Shown: piece after piece, positions 11,041 through 21,835 of the stretch
Position numbering within the stretch: the stretch's first letter is position 1
How the letters are laid out: every line of letters begins with the position of its first letter
Origin: Paguma larvata
Lineage: Eukaryota; Chordata; Mammalia; Carnivora; Viverridae
Reading direction: 5' to 3'
DNA length: 64,000 bases
Assembly: GCA_030068075.1 (NCBI GenBank)
Contig: CM057829.1
Location: 90,614,889-90,678,888 of the forward strand
Position numbers and translations under genes: made by a program
The notes under the pieces: model-generated
What the model was told of the DNA's origin: nothing
Databases searched by the model: none
The model's input: only the letters and a program-made list of their open reading frames with translations

Positions 11041-13639
11041 GGTAGAGATAGGCTAAAAAAACTCCTGGAAATTACCCCGAGGACTTCACCAATATCCATC
11101 TATTTCTGTAGAGATATATGGGTTAATCATAGTGTAATCAAAAACTTCCTAGATGTGAGTTTCTATTGTAAATAAAATTCTACAAATTTGCAGTTTATTC
11201 AAAATATTGCTTAAATTGCTTTGTCTGCAACTGAATTCATAATTTACAGATTTTTTTTGAAATGGAAGTAATCTTTAGAATATGGTCCAGAACTTGGAAA
11301 GCATAATGTCTTAATACCTTTCAGTAAAAATGTTTATTTGATTAGTAAGTGACTGGAGATGTAGCAAGTCAATCATGTTATTATATGCAAAGGTAATTTT
11401 TTTTACATCTTCAAATTTTATTTATTTTATATAATTCATTATAACTATTGAGGAAAGAACAAAATTGATATTATAGGGATATTTCTGGATTTTTTTTTTC
11501 TGTTTTTAGATTTACAGGTAAATTGGATAGTGAAAATATATCTGTGGGTCTTCCATTCAACCCCAATGAATCAGGTAGAACTCATTTACTTATTCCAGTA
11601 ACAATTTGGTTAGTAAATATTCAATACTTGGTTGGCTATTATACAGAAAACAAATGCATCAGTAGTGTCCCAATAGAAGACTTTAATCAAGCAAACAAAT
11701 GTGATCATGTGAAATTTCTAGAAAATGTTTCATTATGTCACTTAATATATTAAATCAGAGAAATGATAAAAAGCTTCATTAATCATCTGTCAACTGGCTT
11801 TATTTTCATATAAATCATGAGATAAACTATCAAAAATGTGTGATCATATATTTTCTTCTGGAGAAATTTGGGGATAATTAATTTAAAATCCTCAGAAATA
11901 TTTTCCAGAATTTTGTTTCAGCTTCAGAGACATTTTTCTTCTTAGTTATAATGTATTCGTTTCCTGCGTTAATGAAAACTAACAGATAATTTTCTCATTT
12001 TCCTTCCATGAATTTGCATAATGCCTTCAATATGTTTCTTATATTAATTCCCCAAATAACTGAAATTCTTTACTGGTTTTATTTTTGTTTTCTGAATGAT
12101 TCTAAACCAAATTTCTGAAATTTTCTCCTTAACCTCATTTCTCTGTCTTCTATATTTTTCTTATATGATTAAACTTGGAAAACTAATAAACGCTTTTTTT
12201 CCTCTCTCTCCAAAACCAGCCTAAACAATGTATGCTTTAATTAAGTACAGTAAAACAGTAGCTGGTTTTGAACTTGTTTCTGTCTTCCACTTGGGGAAAA
12301 AAAATCCCATCCTTTGGCAGTTCACATTACACCAGGGTCTAGTCAAGGGACTATAACGAAACCATTACATATGGTGAAGAGACTGTAAATGGAACAGGTA
12401 TCCAATCTCTTCCAACCTATATGAGCTATTATTTAGATTGATCATATTCCCGAGATTGTTACATATTTAACAACAATATAGACTCAAAATAGAGGATAAG
12501 AGTAGTGTTCCCAAGTCCAGGATCCTAAAGATCAGTTCACTTGAAGAGCTGGCACTTGAGAGGTCCATTCCCACATCTAGGTCTTTAACATTGTAATATG
12601 TTCAGAGAATTAGTGAAGCTAGCCCTTGCTTTAAACCTGTTATTGTATTTTTATCATTTAAAGTGCTTGAGGAGAAGAGCGAAGCAGTACCCCTGAGAAA
12701 TAGCTAACATCCTCCACTGCCAAGGAAAAGCAGTGTGGAAGTATTTGGAATTAAAAGAAAAATCTATAATTATCAAATTGCAAAGGGGAAAATCCCTCTT
12801 AAAAACTTAACAGCTTTCCTTAACACTTTGTCCTGGTTTGGAGTCAAATAAGTCGAATTGTATTATAGAAAGACTTATCAAAATAAGCATAAGTACATTC
12901 ATGCATACATACTAACAGTAATCAGTTGGTTCCAGGTGAGTTCATGGTTTTTCTTTAATTGACACAAGAGGAAAATCCATTTGAATATACATGGTGATGG
13001 ACTTGTGGACCATCAGCCATGTTAAAAGCTTTTAGCATGGTTGAGAAATTCTTATGTTAATATAAATGAAAAACAAATCTCATAATTTGAAGGGATTGGT
13101 CCTTGGCTAGTTGCATAAGAATTTGACAAAAAACATTCACTCAAAATATCTGGAATTTGATGTGTCTATTGAACAAAGCAGACGTTTCTTAACTTCCTTT
13201 TGCATTCTCCTTGTTTCCCTACACCCTGTTATCCAAAATATTGGGTAAAATAGAAACAAGACAATAATCAAGAAAACTTGCAAACTGATGTCTACTCCTA
13301 TTCCTTTTCATTTCATACATGAATTCATAACATTTGCAAGTTTTCTGTTGTTTTATTTCTTTTCTTCCTTGAAGATGTGGTACCCAAGTGATAGTGTCCT
13401 CAAAATCTGCTCTTAGGTATGGTCAGCAGCTATCCATTCCCAGTACTGGAAAGATCTCTCTAGCCCCACAGCAGTAAAAATCTCTGTCTTCATCTCTAAT
13501 GATGATTGATTTTTCCTTAATGAAGCAACATTAATTAAACATTAGAAAGTTAAAAAACAGAAGATATATTTTCTATCTTTACTCGCTACACTTATCCTGG
13601 TTCGTGCCATTATCATCTTTTTTCCTTTGACCGTTACAG
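11041..13639. other. Unassigned, single-copy-looking DNA
   Basis: No known repeat family or coding exon is recognised over about 2.6 kb. The 76-codon reading at 11523-11753 follows a pyrimidine-rich run ending in TTTTTAG, but lacks a matching donor and any known motif. The part from 12,220 to 12,720 is less AT-rich than its surroundings and is the most plausible place for a conserved non-coding element, which is inference only. Confidence 0.4.
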
Positions 13640-14290
13640 GCAGATTTGTTAGCCGCCCCAGGTGCTGCATCATATCTGCTTCATCCATTCTTCCTGCCTA
13701 CATGATCAACACCTTTCTATGACAAAATGTAGAAGCTGTTTCTTTTCTATTTAAAAGTTCTCTCATTTTCCAATTGCCTCTAGGGCAAAGCCCAAACGTT
13801 TTGATTTAATATGGAAGGCATTTCGATGATTATTTCTCACTCATTTGTTCATATTCATAAAACAGCCTTGTTTCAAAATATACATTTATAATATCGACAC
13901 ACAGAAACTCAGTGGTTTCCAGGTCCCTCAATCTAAATCACAGTTCTGTCCTCTGGACAAAATTGCTTATTTTGTTTAAATATCTTTAAACAAAGATATT
14001 CATTTTGCTTAGTTAATTATTGTACATTCTTTTAAAATCTATTCATTTAGTAGCTGCTTTGTGAAGCAATGATACTTTCTCTAGATAACTGGTCTCTTTG
14101 TGTACTCACAACACTCCATATGTGATTTCTTTATACATACCTATCCAGAGGCATTAGAATTTTTTAAGCCTTATTTTTCTCTGTGAGACTTTGAAGTCCT
14201 TAAGAACAAGAACTGTGCCTTATTTTTCTTTGTATATTTAACAATAGTGCTTAACATATAGTCTGTGGTATGTGGTAGTCTCTGCAGTAT
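13640..14290 (+). mobile_element. L2 (ancient LINE-2) fragment, sense
   Basis: CTAGGGCAAAGCCCAAACG and TGGAAGGCATTTCGATGATT resemble the L2 segment 'aagtccaaactcctta...ggcattcaaggc'. The 3' part, TTGAAGTCCTTAAGAACAAG then AACTGTGCCTTATTTTTCTT and AGTGCTTAACATATAGTC, resembles the conserved L2 terminus. It is heavily diverged and not coding. Confidence 0.65.
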
Positions 14291-14593
14291 ATAGTAGATT
14301 TTCTCCTCTCACATATTCAGATTGGCCAACTTTAATGCATTTGGAAACTGTTGATACAGATCTATTATGATGAGGGATACATGAAGCCATTGCAAATCAA
14401 TGGTGGCTTTGTAGGTTTAGAAAGGGAAAGAATGGAAAAAGGTAGCATAGTAGGGGCATTGTAAATAGCATGTGGGTTTTTTTTCCCCTAGTTGAAAATT
14501 TGCTTATGTATAGTGGCTTTCACAAGGGAATAGTTAATTTCTAGAGAATTATTTTGACAGAGAGTGAGGTAAAAAAATGTGAAATTCCTTAAA

Positions 14594-14796
14594 TTTTTAA
14601 TGTTCATTTAGTTTTTAAGAGAGAGACAGAGAGTAAGAGAGGGAGGGGCAGAGAGAGATGGAGACAGAATTCAAAGCAGGCTCCAGGCTCTGAGCTGCCA
14701 GTACAGAGACTGATACGGGGGTTGAATTCATGGGCCGCAAGATCATGACCTGAGCCAAAGTTGGACACTTAACCAACTGAGCCACCCAGACCCACC
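14594..14796 (-). mobile_element. SINEC, minus strand
   Basis: A full-length SINE with A-rich tail at 14594, GA-rich middle, AGCAGGCTCCAGGCTCTGAG and a head ending TGAGCCACCCAGACCCACC. Its B-box-side segment at 14738-14764 has an exact 27-bp copy at 16121-16147. Confidence 0.92.
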
Positions 14797-14829
14797 TTGT
14801 GTGTGGCATTTTAAACCAAAGAGAATGAA

Positions 14830-15040
14830 GGGTGCATAGGTGTCTCAGTTGGTTCAGCAACTGACTTTGACTCAGGTCATGATCCCACTATTCATGGGTT
14901 TGAGCGTATTTCAGGCTATGTGTTAACAGCTCAGAGTGTGGATACTGCTTCAGATTCTGTGTCTCCATCTCTCTCTGCCCTTTCCCCATTCACACTCTGT
15001 CTCTCTATGTCTCTCAAAAACAAATAAAACATTAAAAATT
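14830..15040 (+). mobile_element. SINEC, plus strand
   Basis: The head GGGTGCATAGGTGTCTCAG, a CT-rich middle and the tail CAAATAAAACATTAAAAATT are present. Flanks at 14811-14828 and 15041-15058 align over 18 bp with a few mismatches and look like a target duplication. It lies 33 bp from the preceding SINE in opposite orientation, so the pair could form a long imperfect hairpin in a transcript. Confidence 0.9.
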
Positions 15041-15127
15041 TTACACCAAATAGAATAAGAAAATATTATTTTCCTAAACAGGACAGGGTTAAAAATAGAA
15101 GAATTGATGTCAAATATTGAGAACACA

Positions 15128-15193
15128 GTGTGTGTGTGTGTGTGTGTGTGTGTGTCTGTGTGTGTGTGTGTCTGTGTGTGTGTGTGTGTGTGT
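15128..15193. repeat. (TG)n microsatellite
   Basis: About 33 TG units with two TC interruptions. The minus-strand reading at 14950-15264, with its His/Thr repeats, is a translation of this tract and the neighbouring SINE. Confidence 0.95.
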
Positions 15194-16120
15194 TGAGGTA
15201 TTTTTGGTGTTAGTGTAAGTGAGAAAATAACACATAAAATAATTAGATGGTTAATAGAACACACCCATAAATATTTATTCCATCATATTTTCCAAGTTAA
15301 TAATCAAATTACAGTAATTAATAGCAGTAATTAAAATGTTATACATAATTATAACATTTGAGATAGCCTCAGATACGAGAACATAAAGGCCTATCTAATA
15401 TACATTTAAATACTTTCAGATGCTTATATACTTGACTATGCATTTCTGCTGCTAAGCATTTATTCTGATGAACAATTAAAATGTTCACAAAGTTTTATAT
15501 AGAATAACCCATTTGAAGCATTATTTATAAAACTGTTCAGATAGAATATTAAATCTAATAGATTGATTAAATAAAATATGTACTATTTAGTACTATTGGT
15601 TATTTTATAGCCAAATTTTTATTAAAATTCATATTCTAATAGGACTATTTTGATGACATGGAGACTGTATATATTATTTTTATAGCATATAAACTCTAAA
15701 TCAGAGACTGAGAAACATAGTCAACTAAACACAGGTCTGCCAGCTCAAACATCATAAAATGAGAAAACATATTTTTTATAAATGTCAACGAGTTTGAGAA
15801 ATAGCATAATGTATACCAATTGTCCAGAGAATTGGGAAAATCCTTGAGAGATAGAAAACAGATAAGAGAAAACCTATGAATAAACAAGTTAAGGAAACCA
15901 CACAATCATATGCAAACAGAACATCGCTACAGAGCACTGTTACAGGATTGGAGGTAGATAAGACTAGTGTCGAGCTAGTAATAGACTCAAAATCAACTCA
16001 AGAATTCAAAATAAAAAGTAAGAGTAATCTCTTGGGGGGGAATGTGTATTTTATAGTAGCTTTAACAGAACAAATACCACTCCACCTCACAGACACAGAG
16101 AGAATGCCATGTGTAATAAA
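15194..16120. other. AT-rich DNA with probable L1 remnants
   Basis: No gene is seen. The piece 15440-15600 resembles the sense 3' end of an old L1ME-type element (GAAGCATTATTTATAAAACT). The piece 15700-16110 is A-rich with an 86-codon reading at 15876-16136 that has no recognisable domain and may also be L1-derived. Confidence 0.4.
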
Positions 16121-16147
16121 CAAGATCATGACCTGAGCCAAAGTTGG
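16121..16147 (-). repeat. Isolated 27-bp SINE fragment, exact local copy
   Basis: These 27 bases are identical to 14738-14764 inside the minus-strand SINE 1.4 kb upstream, but neither flank resembles SINE sequence. There is no A-rich tail, so this is not a normal retroposition product. A template-switch or filler-DNA insertion is the simplest explanation. Confidence 0.8.
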
Positions 16148-16569
16148 CTCAATAACAATAAACAGTGGCTTTTTTTCATAGGCTACATAACTGAATAAGG
16201 ACTCTGGAGACTGAATGTGTCTGAATGTTCATCACTGAGGTACTGACCTCAGGAATAGAAAGTACAAGAAGGACCTAGCAAAAATAAAGGAAGAAAATCT
16301 TTAAATTGCAATAAACCTTTGAACTGGAACTCAATTCATTGAAATAAACAATGATATCTATAAAATTCTGGCAGATACAATAGTGAGAAATCACCAAAAA
16401 AAAAAAAATGCCTGTGGAAAAAAAGCACAAAATAAATACAATTACCAAGTAATAGAGCTAGAAACATAGGGGAAATTAAAAACTTAAAATTACTACGTTC
16501 ACTTATTCAGATAATTTTGCAATTATGTTGAAATGACTGTTCCTTAATGCTTCATATTCAGTATTCTTT

Positions 16570-16779
16570 AAAAAGAAATTTTTAACGTTTGTTTATTATT
16601 GAGAGACAGAGAGAGACAGAACATGAGCATGGGAAGGAGAGAGAGAAGGGGACACAGAACCTGAAGCAAAGTCCAGGCTCTGAGCTGTCAGCACAGAGCC
16701 CAGCGCATGGCTCCAACTCACAAACCATGACCTGAGCCGAAGTTGGATGCTTAACCGACTGAGCCACCCAGGTCTCCCC
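16570..16779 (-). mobile_element. SINEC, minus strand
   Basis: Tail AATTTTTAACGTTTGTTTAT, GA-rich middle and head ACTGAGCCACCCAGGTCTCC give a full-length SINE with a small deletion before the B-box region. Flanks CATATTCAGTATTCTT and CATATTTCATTTTCTT may be a decayed target duplication. The two overlapping minus-strand ORFs are translations of the SINE. Confidence 0.92.
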
Positions 16780-16806
16780 ATATTTCATTTTCTTATTTTA
16801 AATGCT

Positions 16807-17020
16807 TGTGTTATTGATTGAATGTTTGTGTTCCCCCAAAATTCATATTGAAATCCTAATTGCCAGTGTGACAGCATAAGGAGGTGGGGGTTTGGGAGGT
16901 ACTTTGGTCATGAGAGTGGAGCTCTCTCCCTTTCTACCATTCGTGAGGACACATTGAGAAGATGGCCATGTATGAGCCAGGAAACTGGCTCTCGCCACAC
17001 ACAGAATCTGCTATACCTCT
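16807..17020 (+). mobile_element. MaLR-type LTR fragment, 3' part missing
   Basis: The start, TGTTATTGATTGAATG followed by TGTGTTCCCCCAAAATTCAT and GAAATCCTAATTGCCAG, then AAGGAGGTGGGGGTTTGGGA and the segment around GTGAGGACACATTGAGAAG, matches the common mammalian MaLR-like LTR layout. The 3' third, with the polyadenylation signal and end, is absent. Subfamily is not assigned. Confidence 0.7.
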
Positions 17021-17392
17021 TTTAGTTTTATAGATATTCTATTTCATTCTGTGTTCACATTATAAAAATTTGGTGTGTAAATAATAGACTAAGTCATGTG
17101 TATGTGTTAGCTTCTGGTAGAAAAGTAATAATAAAAATAGATCTATCTGGCATTTCGGTGTACATAAAGTTGGATGACTGAAGTAGATATTTTATATTTC
17201 AATATCAACTTTATTAAATTCACCAGTTAAATGTTGATTAAAGTATAGTCCTTGAGTATCCCTTACTGAGGACATATAATTTTATTGGAAAGAAGAAAAA
17301 AATTGTAGAACAATATGTGATAGCCATTTCATAAGACAGAAGTACATTATCTGATGAGCAGATATTAGAGGAAGCTGATGTGTTTATGTTAA
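17021..17392. other. Unassigned AT-rich DNA
   Basis: No gene or recognised repeat is seen between the LTR fragment and the next SINE. Confidence 0.4.
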
Positions 17393-17405
17393 AAAATTTC
17401 TCATC

Positions 17406-17640
17406 AGGGACAACTGGGTGGCTCAGTCAGTTGAGCTACTGACTCTGGATTTTGGCCCAGGTCATGATTTCACAGTTTGTGGGTTGGAGCCCTGCATTGG
17501 ACTCCTTTCTGACAGCCCAGAGCCTGCTTGGGATTCTCTTTCTCCCTCTCTCTGTGGTCTTCCCCTGCTCATGCACACACTCTCTCTCTCAACATAAAGA
17601 AACTTAAAAAAAATAGAACTATCCTTTAAAAAATTAAAAA
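17406..17640 (+). mobile_element. SINEC, plus strand
   Basis: Head AACTGGGTGGCTCAGTCAGT, CT-rich middle and A-rich tail are intact. Flanks AAATTTCTCAT near 17394 and AAATTCTCAT at 17641-17650 support a short target duplication. Confidence 0.9.
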
Positions 17641-18186
17641 AAATTCTCATGACAAGTAGAATTTTTTTCTTTTTATTGTATCTATATGAGAAAATGGGTG
17701 TTAACTAAATGTATTGTGGCAATAATTTCACTGGGGAAAAAATTTCAAAAGGCATTAATAATTTTAATATACAATATTGTTTTGTAATTAACAGTACTGT
17801 TATATGCTTCAAAATTTATATAAGTGATCTTTACATTGCTTACACTTTGAACTTCTCTTCATTACTGAAGATTTTTGTGATATCTGTATTTGTGAATACA
17901 AAATGGGCTCATTTATTGCTAATTGATTTTATTAGTCTTTGTATTATATATTATTTTAAATATCCTTTTAATTTTCAATTCTTTTGCTACAGTAAACAAT
18001 TTTGCAATGGACATTCTTGTTTATGTCTTTGTGCATACACATGAGGCCTCTTTGGCAGCAGTTTGATTGATTGATTAAATGATTGATTGTTATTATTGTC
18101 TTCACACAAACATAAAAATAGATTTGACATTTATATCATATTTGCAAATGAGTTCAGAAGGTCTTCTTTAAGATTCACATACTCTA

Positions 18187-18406
18187 GGGGCGCCTGGGTG
18201 GCTCAGTCGGTTAAGTGGCCAACTTTGGCTCAGGTCATGATCTCACAGTCTGTGAGTTCAAGCCTCACGTCTGGCTTTGTGCTGACAGCTCAGAGCCTGG
18301 AGCCTGCTTCAGAGTCTGTGTCTCCTTCTCTCTCTGCCCTTCCCCTGCTCACGCTCTGTCTCTATGTCTCTCAAAAATAAATAAACGTTAAAAAAATTAA
18401 AAAAAA
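18187..18406 (+). mobile_element. SINEC, plus strand, young-looking
   Basis: The head GGGGCGCCTGGGTGGCTCAG is canonical and the tail ends in AATAAATAAACGTTAAAAAA. Target duplications at 18170-18184 and 18407-18421 agree at 14 of 15 positions. The element is close to full length and little diverged. Confidence 0.95.
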
Positions 18407-18652
18407 AAGATTCACTTACTCAAAAGTGGGAAATCTAATCCCTAGATGTTAGTTACAACCTGGTTATAATAATCTACACCATATTCCTATATATTTACTG
18501 AATATCTGATACTTATATTTTTTACTTCTTATATTTAAAAAGGGTTCTCCTACTTGAATGTGATGACAAATATACTATCACATTTTATTTGGTATAATGG
18601 GCTTAGATTTCTGATGACTACATACTTAGGAGAGGCTTCCTTGATTATAGAT

Positions 18653-19365
18653 CGTGGTAGATTGTATTTTTGAAACAGGACATTGACCAATACCCCTTCA
18701 GAAGCAGAGATTCCCTTCCCTTGAGTATGAGTAGACCTTTGAAATTTTCTCAACAAATAGGATATCTTGGAAATTCTGCTGTGTGACTACTGAGGTCTGA
18801 TCATAAAAGGCAATATGGTATCTGCTTAGTTTTTTCTTTGGAGCATACGTGTGAGAACTATGACCTGATGTATAAAAAGTCTGTTTACTCTAAATCTCCA
18901 TGCTAGAGAGATTATAGAGAGAGGCTACATTAATATAAAGGAGAATGGGGGGGACACCTGGGTGACCCAGGCGGTTAAGGATCCCACTTCGGGTTAGGTC
19001 TTATCTCATGGTTGGTGAGTTCAAGCTCTGCAAAGGCCTCTGTGCTGACAGTGGGGAAATTGCTTAGGATTTTCCCTCCCTCTCTCAGTGCCCCTCTCCC
19101 ACTCACTCTATCTCAAAATAAATAAAACTTAAAAAAAAAAAAAAAGATAAAGAGGAATGCTTCACTTTTTAGTTCCCAGCACTTGCAGTCCAGGCACAAA
19201 ACATTTGAGTGAAGAAAACCTTGAGATGATCCAGACACTGTATGTCTGCGAAATCCTGCCACATCACACTTGAATCCTTTGCCCAAAAGAAAATAAATGA
19301 GTATTATTGTTTTAAGACAGAGTCTGGGGTGACTTACTATGTAATAATAGATAGTTAATATGCAG
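18653..19365 (+). mobile_element. MaLR-type (MLT1-like) LTR, split by a SINE
   Basis: The left part contains GATCATAAAAGGCAATATGG and TCTGCTTAGTTTTTTCTTTG, features of MLT1C-type LTRs. The right part ends with an AAAATAAATGAGTATTATTG polyadenylation segment and then TAATAATAGATAGTTAATAT, the usual MLT1 terminus. A SINE occupies 18948-19146. It is an old non-coding LTR, with subfamily from memory only. Confidence 0.65.
18948..19146 (+). mobile_element. SINEC, plus strand, inserted in the LTR
   Basis: Head GGGACACCTGGGTGACCCAG, CT-rich middle and a long A tail. Target duplications ATAAAGGAGAATG (18935-18947) and ATAAAGAGGAATG (19147-19159) mark the insertion point inside the MaLR-like LTR. Confidence 0.9.
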
Positions 19366-19671
19366 AGTGTGTATTATTTGATAGTACAGTCTGTTTTCCA
19401 ATAATGTTTACAAATATGTACCCTACCCAGAAACGTTAAAGGTTCTGTTTCTCTACATCTTCAGCAACACTTTTAATTTTAGCCATCTTTGTGTATGTAC
19501 TCATGTATACTGTCGATTTACCTTGGATATCTCTAATCAGTATTGAGACTATGCCTTTCACTGTATGTGTGGTAGATACTGTCACTGTCTCTGCCTCACT
19601 TTGTCTCCATAGATTTCTATTATTTCATTCATAATCTATACTTATCAAAATAATTTTCAGCACTTTATTTT

Positions 19672-19775
19672 TTCCATTTTTAAAATTTATTTATTTATCT
19701 ATTTATTTTCATTTGAGTATAGTTGACACATAATGTTACATTAGTTTCACAATTGCTGTAGAAGACAATTTTCTT
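19672..19775 (-). mobile_element. L1 3' terminal fragment, antisense
   Basis: A TTTA-rich run followed by CATTTGAGTATAGTTGACAC and AATGTTACATTAGTTTCAC is the reverse complement of a carnivoran or older L1 3' end. Only about 100 bp are recognisable. Confidence 0.65.
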
Positions 19776-19829
19776 TAATAAATATCTCTTTATGTTCATC
19801 TCCCTACTTCTTTCTGTCATGTCTATTTT

Positions 19830-19950
19830 TCATATATAGATGCATGTGTACACATATACATATATAAAATATGCATGACATGTATGAGATGAAATCTATA
19901 TATAATATACATGATATACATATATATGAGATGAGAGATAGAGAGAGAGA
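19830..19950. repeat. TA-rich and GA-rich low-complexity tract
   Basis: Alternating TATATA, ATACAT and a final GAGAGAGAGA run. The minus-strand reading with repeated Ile/Tyr/Cys residues is its translation. Confidence 0.8.
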
Positions 19951-19965
19951 GAGATAAAAGCCACA

Positions 19966-20273
19966 GTGTGAACTATGAGGTAGGTAGAATAATGGCCCTC
20001 CTAAGATGTCCACATTCAAGCCCCCAAAACTTATTAATATTATGAATATGTTATGTTACATGGAAAAGGAGTATGGTAGTTAGAGAAGAAATTCAAGTTA
20101 CTAATTAGCTGACCTTACGATAAATAAGTTATCCAGGGTTATCTGGTAGGTCCAATGCAATCACAAGGACTTTATAAAACTTTGAGATGTAAACAAGACT
20201 CGACTGTTAATTGTTGGCTATGAAGATAGAAGAGGGCCAGGGGCCAGGAAATGCAAGTAACCTCTAGAGGCTG

Positions 20274-20307
<34 letters not shown>

Positions 20308-20480
20308 AAATGGGTTGTCACCTACAGCCTCCAGTAGAGAAGAGTCCAAATACCACCTTGATTTTAACTCAGGTGGCCCATTTTGAAATTCTGACCTTCA
20401 GAACTGAAAGATAATAAATTTGTTTTAAGCCACAAAGTTTATGGTAAGTTGTTATAGCAGCAATAGGAAATTAATACAAA
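19966..20480 (+). mobile_element. MLT1-type MaLR LTR, near full length
   Basis: Blocks in order resemble MLT1A-type LTRs: AATAATGGCCCTCCTAAGAT near the start, GGTCCAATGCAATCACAAGG in the middle, GAGGGCCAGGGGCCAGGAAA, then CTTCAGAACTGAAAGATAAT and the terminal TTTGTTTTAAGCCACAAAG and GCAATAGGAAATTAATAC. A CA microsatellite sits inside at 20274-20304. Confidence 0.75.
20274..20304. repeat. (CA)n microsatellite within the LTR
   Basis: About 15 uninterrupted CA units inside the MLT1-like LTR. Confidence 0.95.
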
Positions 20481-20499
20481 CCATAATTTAAGAGATTAT

Positions 20500-20850
20500 A
20501 TACTATCAGGAAAGTCTGTATGTCTAGGACGATTAAAATCTATACATCCCTCTGCATAATTCATTACAAGAATGAACCAAATTATAAAAACTACACAATT
20601 CATTACAGATGAAATGTTTTGAAAAATACATTAATAGTAAAGTTCTTTTTAGTAGGAATTCAAGGAATTGTTTTCGGTCTGATAAAACCTATTCAACTAA
20701 AGATGAGGAATTCACAATATAGATAAAGGAACATTTTGGATGCAATTTCTTTACGATGAGGAGTAAAAAAAAATACCAACTACCATCACTATTGTGCAAT
20801 ATTAACTAGATAAACCAAGAAAGCATGATCGGAGATGTAAACTCAATTAT
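20500..20850 (+). mobile_element. Possible L1 ORF2 remnant, sense
   Basis: Scattered words, such as GATTAAAATCTATACATCCC and GATGAGGAGTAAAAAAAAAT then CCATCACTATTGTGCAATAT, recall a decayed L1 reverse-transcriptase region. The match is weak and the limits are uncertain. Confidence 0.35.
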
Positions 20851-20987
20851 ATTATTGTAATTGGGTGGGATTACTCCACTATAAATTATTTTTTGAGAAG
20901 GACCATTTAAAATATTATAATTTTAGTCAGTTTTAATATTTAGGCATATGTTTTAGACTGTGTTTACTTTCAATATGATGGATTCTT

Positions 20988-21443
20988 AATTTTTTAATGT
21001 TTATTTATATTTTTTTTAACATTTATTTATTTTTGAAAGACAGAGAGAGACAGAGCATGAGCAGGGGAGGGGCAGAGAGACAGGAGACACAGAATCTGCA
21101 GCAGGCTCTAGGCTCTGAGCTGTCAGCACAGAGCCGATGCGGGCCCGAACCCACGGACTGAGAGATCATGAGCTGAGCCAAAGCCAGACGCTCAACCCAC
21201 TGAGCCACCCAGGTGCCCCTAATGCTTATTTTTGAGAGAGAGACAGAGACAGAGACAGAGAGACAAAGAGACAGAGAGCGGACGGGAAAGAGGCAGAGAG
21301 AGACGGAGACATAGAATCCAAAGCAGGCTCCAGGCTCCAAACTATCAGCACAGAGCCTGATGTGGGGCTCGAACTCATGAACTGTAAGATCACGACTTGA
21401 GCCAAACTGAGACAGTTAACTGATTGAGCCACCCAGGTGCCCC
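20988..21443 (-). mobile_element. SINEC, minus strand, interrupted by another SINE
   Basis: This host SINE has its tail at 20988-21007 and its body from 21220 to 21443, with a long (GACAGA)n-like middle and a head ending GAGCCACCCAGGTGCCCC. A second SINE split it within the tail. The repeated word TAATGTTTATTT at 20995-21006 and TAATGCTTATTT at 21220-21231 is the target duplication of the inner copy. Confidence 0.85.
21008..21219 (-). mobile_element. SINEC, minus strand, nested in the previous one
   Basis: A complete SINE from its T-rich tail complement to a canonical head, GAGCCACCCAGGTGCCCC, inserted into the A tail of another SINE. A-tail targets are common for L1-endonuclease insertion. 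The 105-codon reading spanning both is SINE translation. Confidence 0.88.
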
Positions 21444-21460
21444 TTAATGGAATTGTATTT

Positions 21461-21690
21461 CATTTTATTTTTATTTTCTTAATTTTTTAAAGTTTATTTT
21501 TGAGAGACTGAGAGAGACAGAGCACGAGCTGCGGTGGGGCAGAGAGAGAGGGAGACATGGAATCCGAAGCAGGCCCCAGGGTCTGAGCCGTCAGCACAGA
21601 GCCCGACGCTGGGCTCGAAACCACAGACCGTGAGATCATGACCTGGATTGAAATCAGCCGCCTAACCAACTGAGCCACTCAGGCGCCCCT
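21461..21690 (-). mobile_element. SINEC, minus strand, third in cluster
   Basis: Full-length SINE with duplications GGAATTGTATTT (21449-21460) and GGAATTATATTT (21691-21702). The head ends AGCCACTCAGGCGCCCC. Confidence 0.93.
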
Positions 21691-21760
21691 GGAATTATAT
21701 TTTAAATAAATTTATAGTTTTTAAGTATTTTAAGAAAATCGCATCATGAATAATTTTATA

Positions 21761-21784
21761 ATTTAATTTTTATGTTTATTTATT

Positions 21785-21835
<51 letters not shown>

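Larger units (their letters stand above)
17840..19640 (-). mobile_element. Ancient L1M, antisense, interrupted three times
   Basis: Antisense L1-like blocks occur at 17840-18060 (GCTACAGTAAACAATTTTGC, then GGACATTCTTGTTTATGTC), 18422-18650 and 19370-19640 (CTCTACATCTTCAGCAACAC, then TTTTAGCCATCTTTGTGTAT). The order fits one element later split by a plus-strand SINE, a MaLR LTR and a SINE within that LTR. The 111- and 97-codon readings here come from L1 and SINE sequence. Confidence 0.6.

Noticed and set aside
11523..11753. 76-codon reading after a pyrimidine tract and AG, possible terminal exon
   Set aside because: There is no recognisable protein motif, no supporting exon nearby and no polyadenylation context. 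In AT-rich DNA such readings occur by chance.
13979..14000. Small hairpin with ATATCTTT / AAAGATAT arms
   Set aside because: Arms of 8 bp with a 4-base loop are expected by chance in AT-rich DNA of this length and lie inside an L2 relic.
14950..15264. Histidine/threonine-repeat protein on the minus strand
   Set aside because: It is the translation of the TG microsatellite and a flanking SINE.
18187..18270. tRNA-like head with A- and B-box-like words
   Set aside because: It belongs to the tRNA-derived SINE head. The cloverleaf is decayed and it continues into SINE body and tail, so it is not a tRNA gene.
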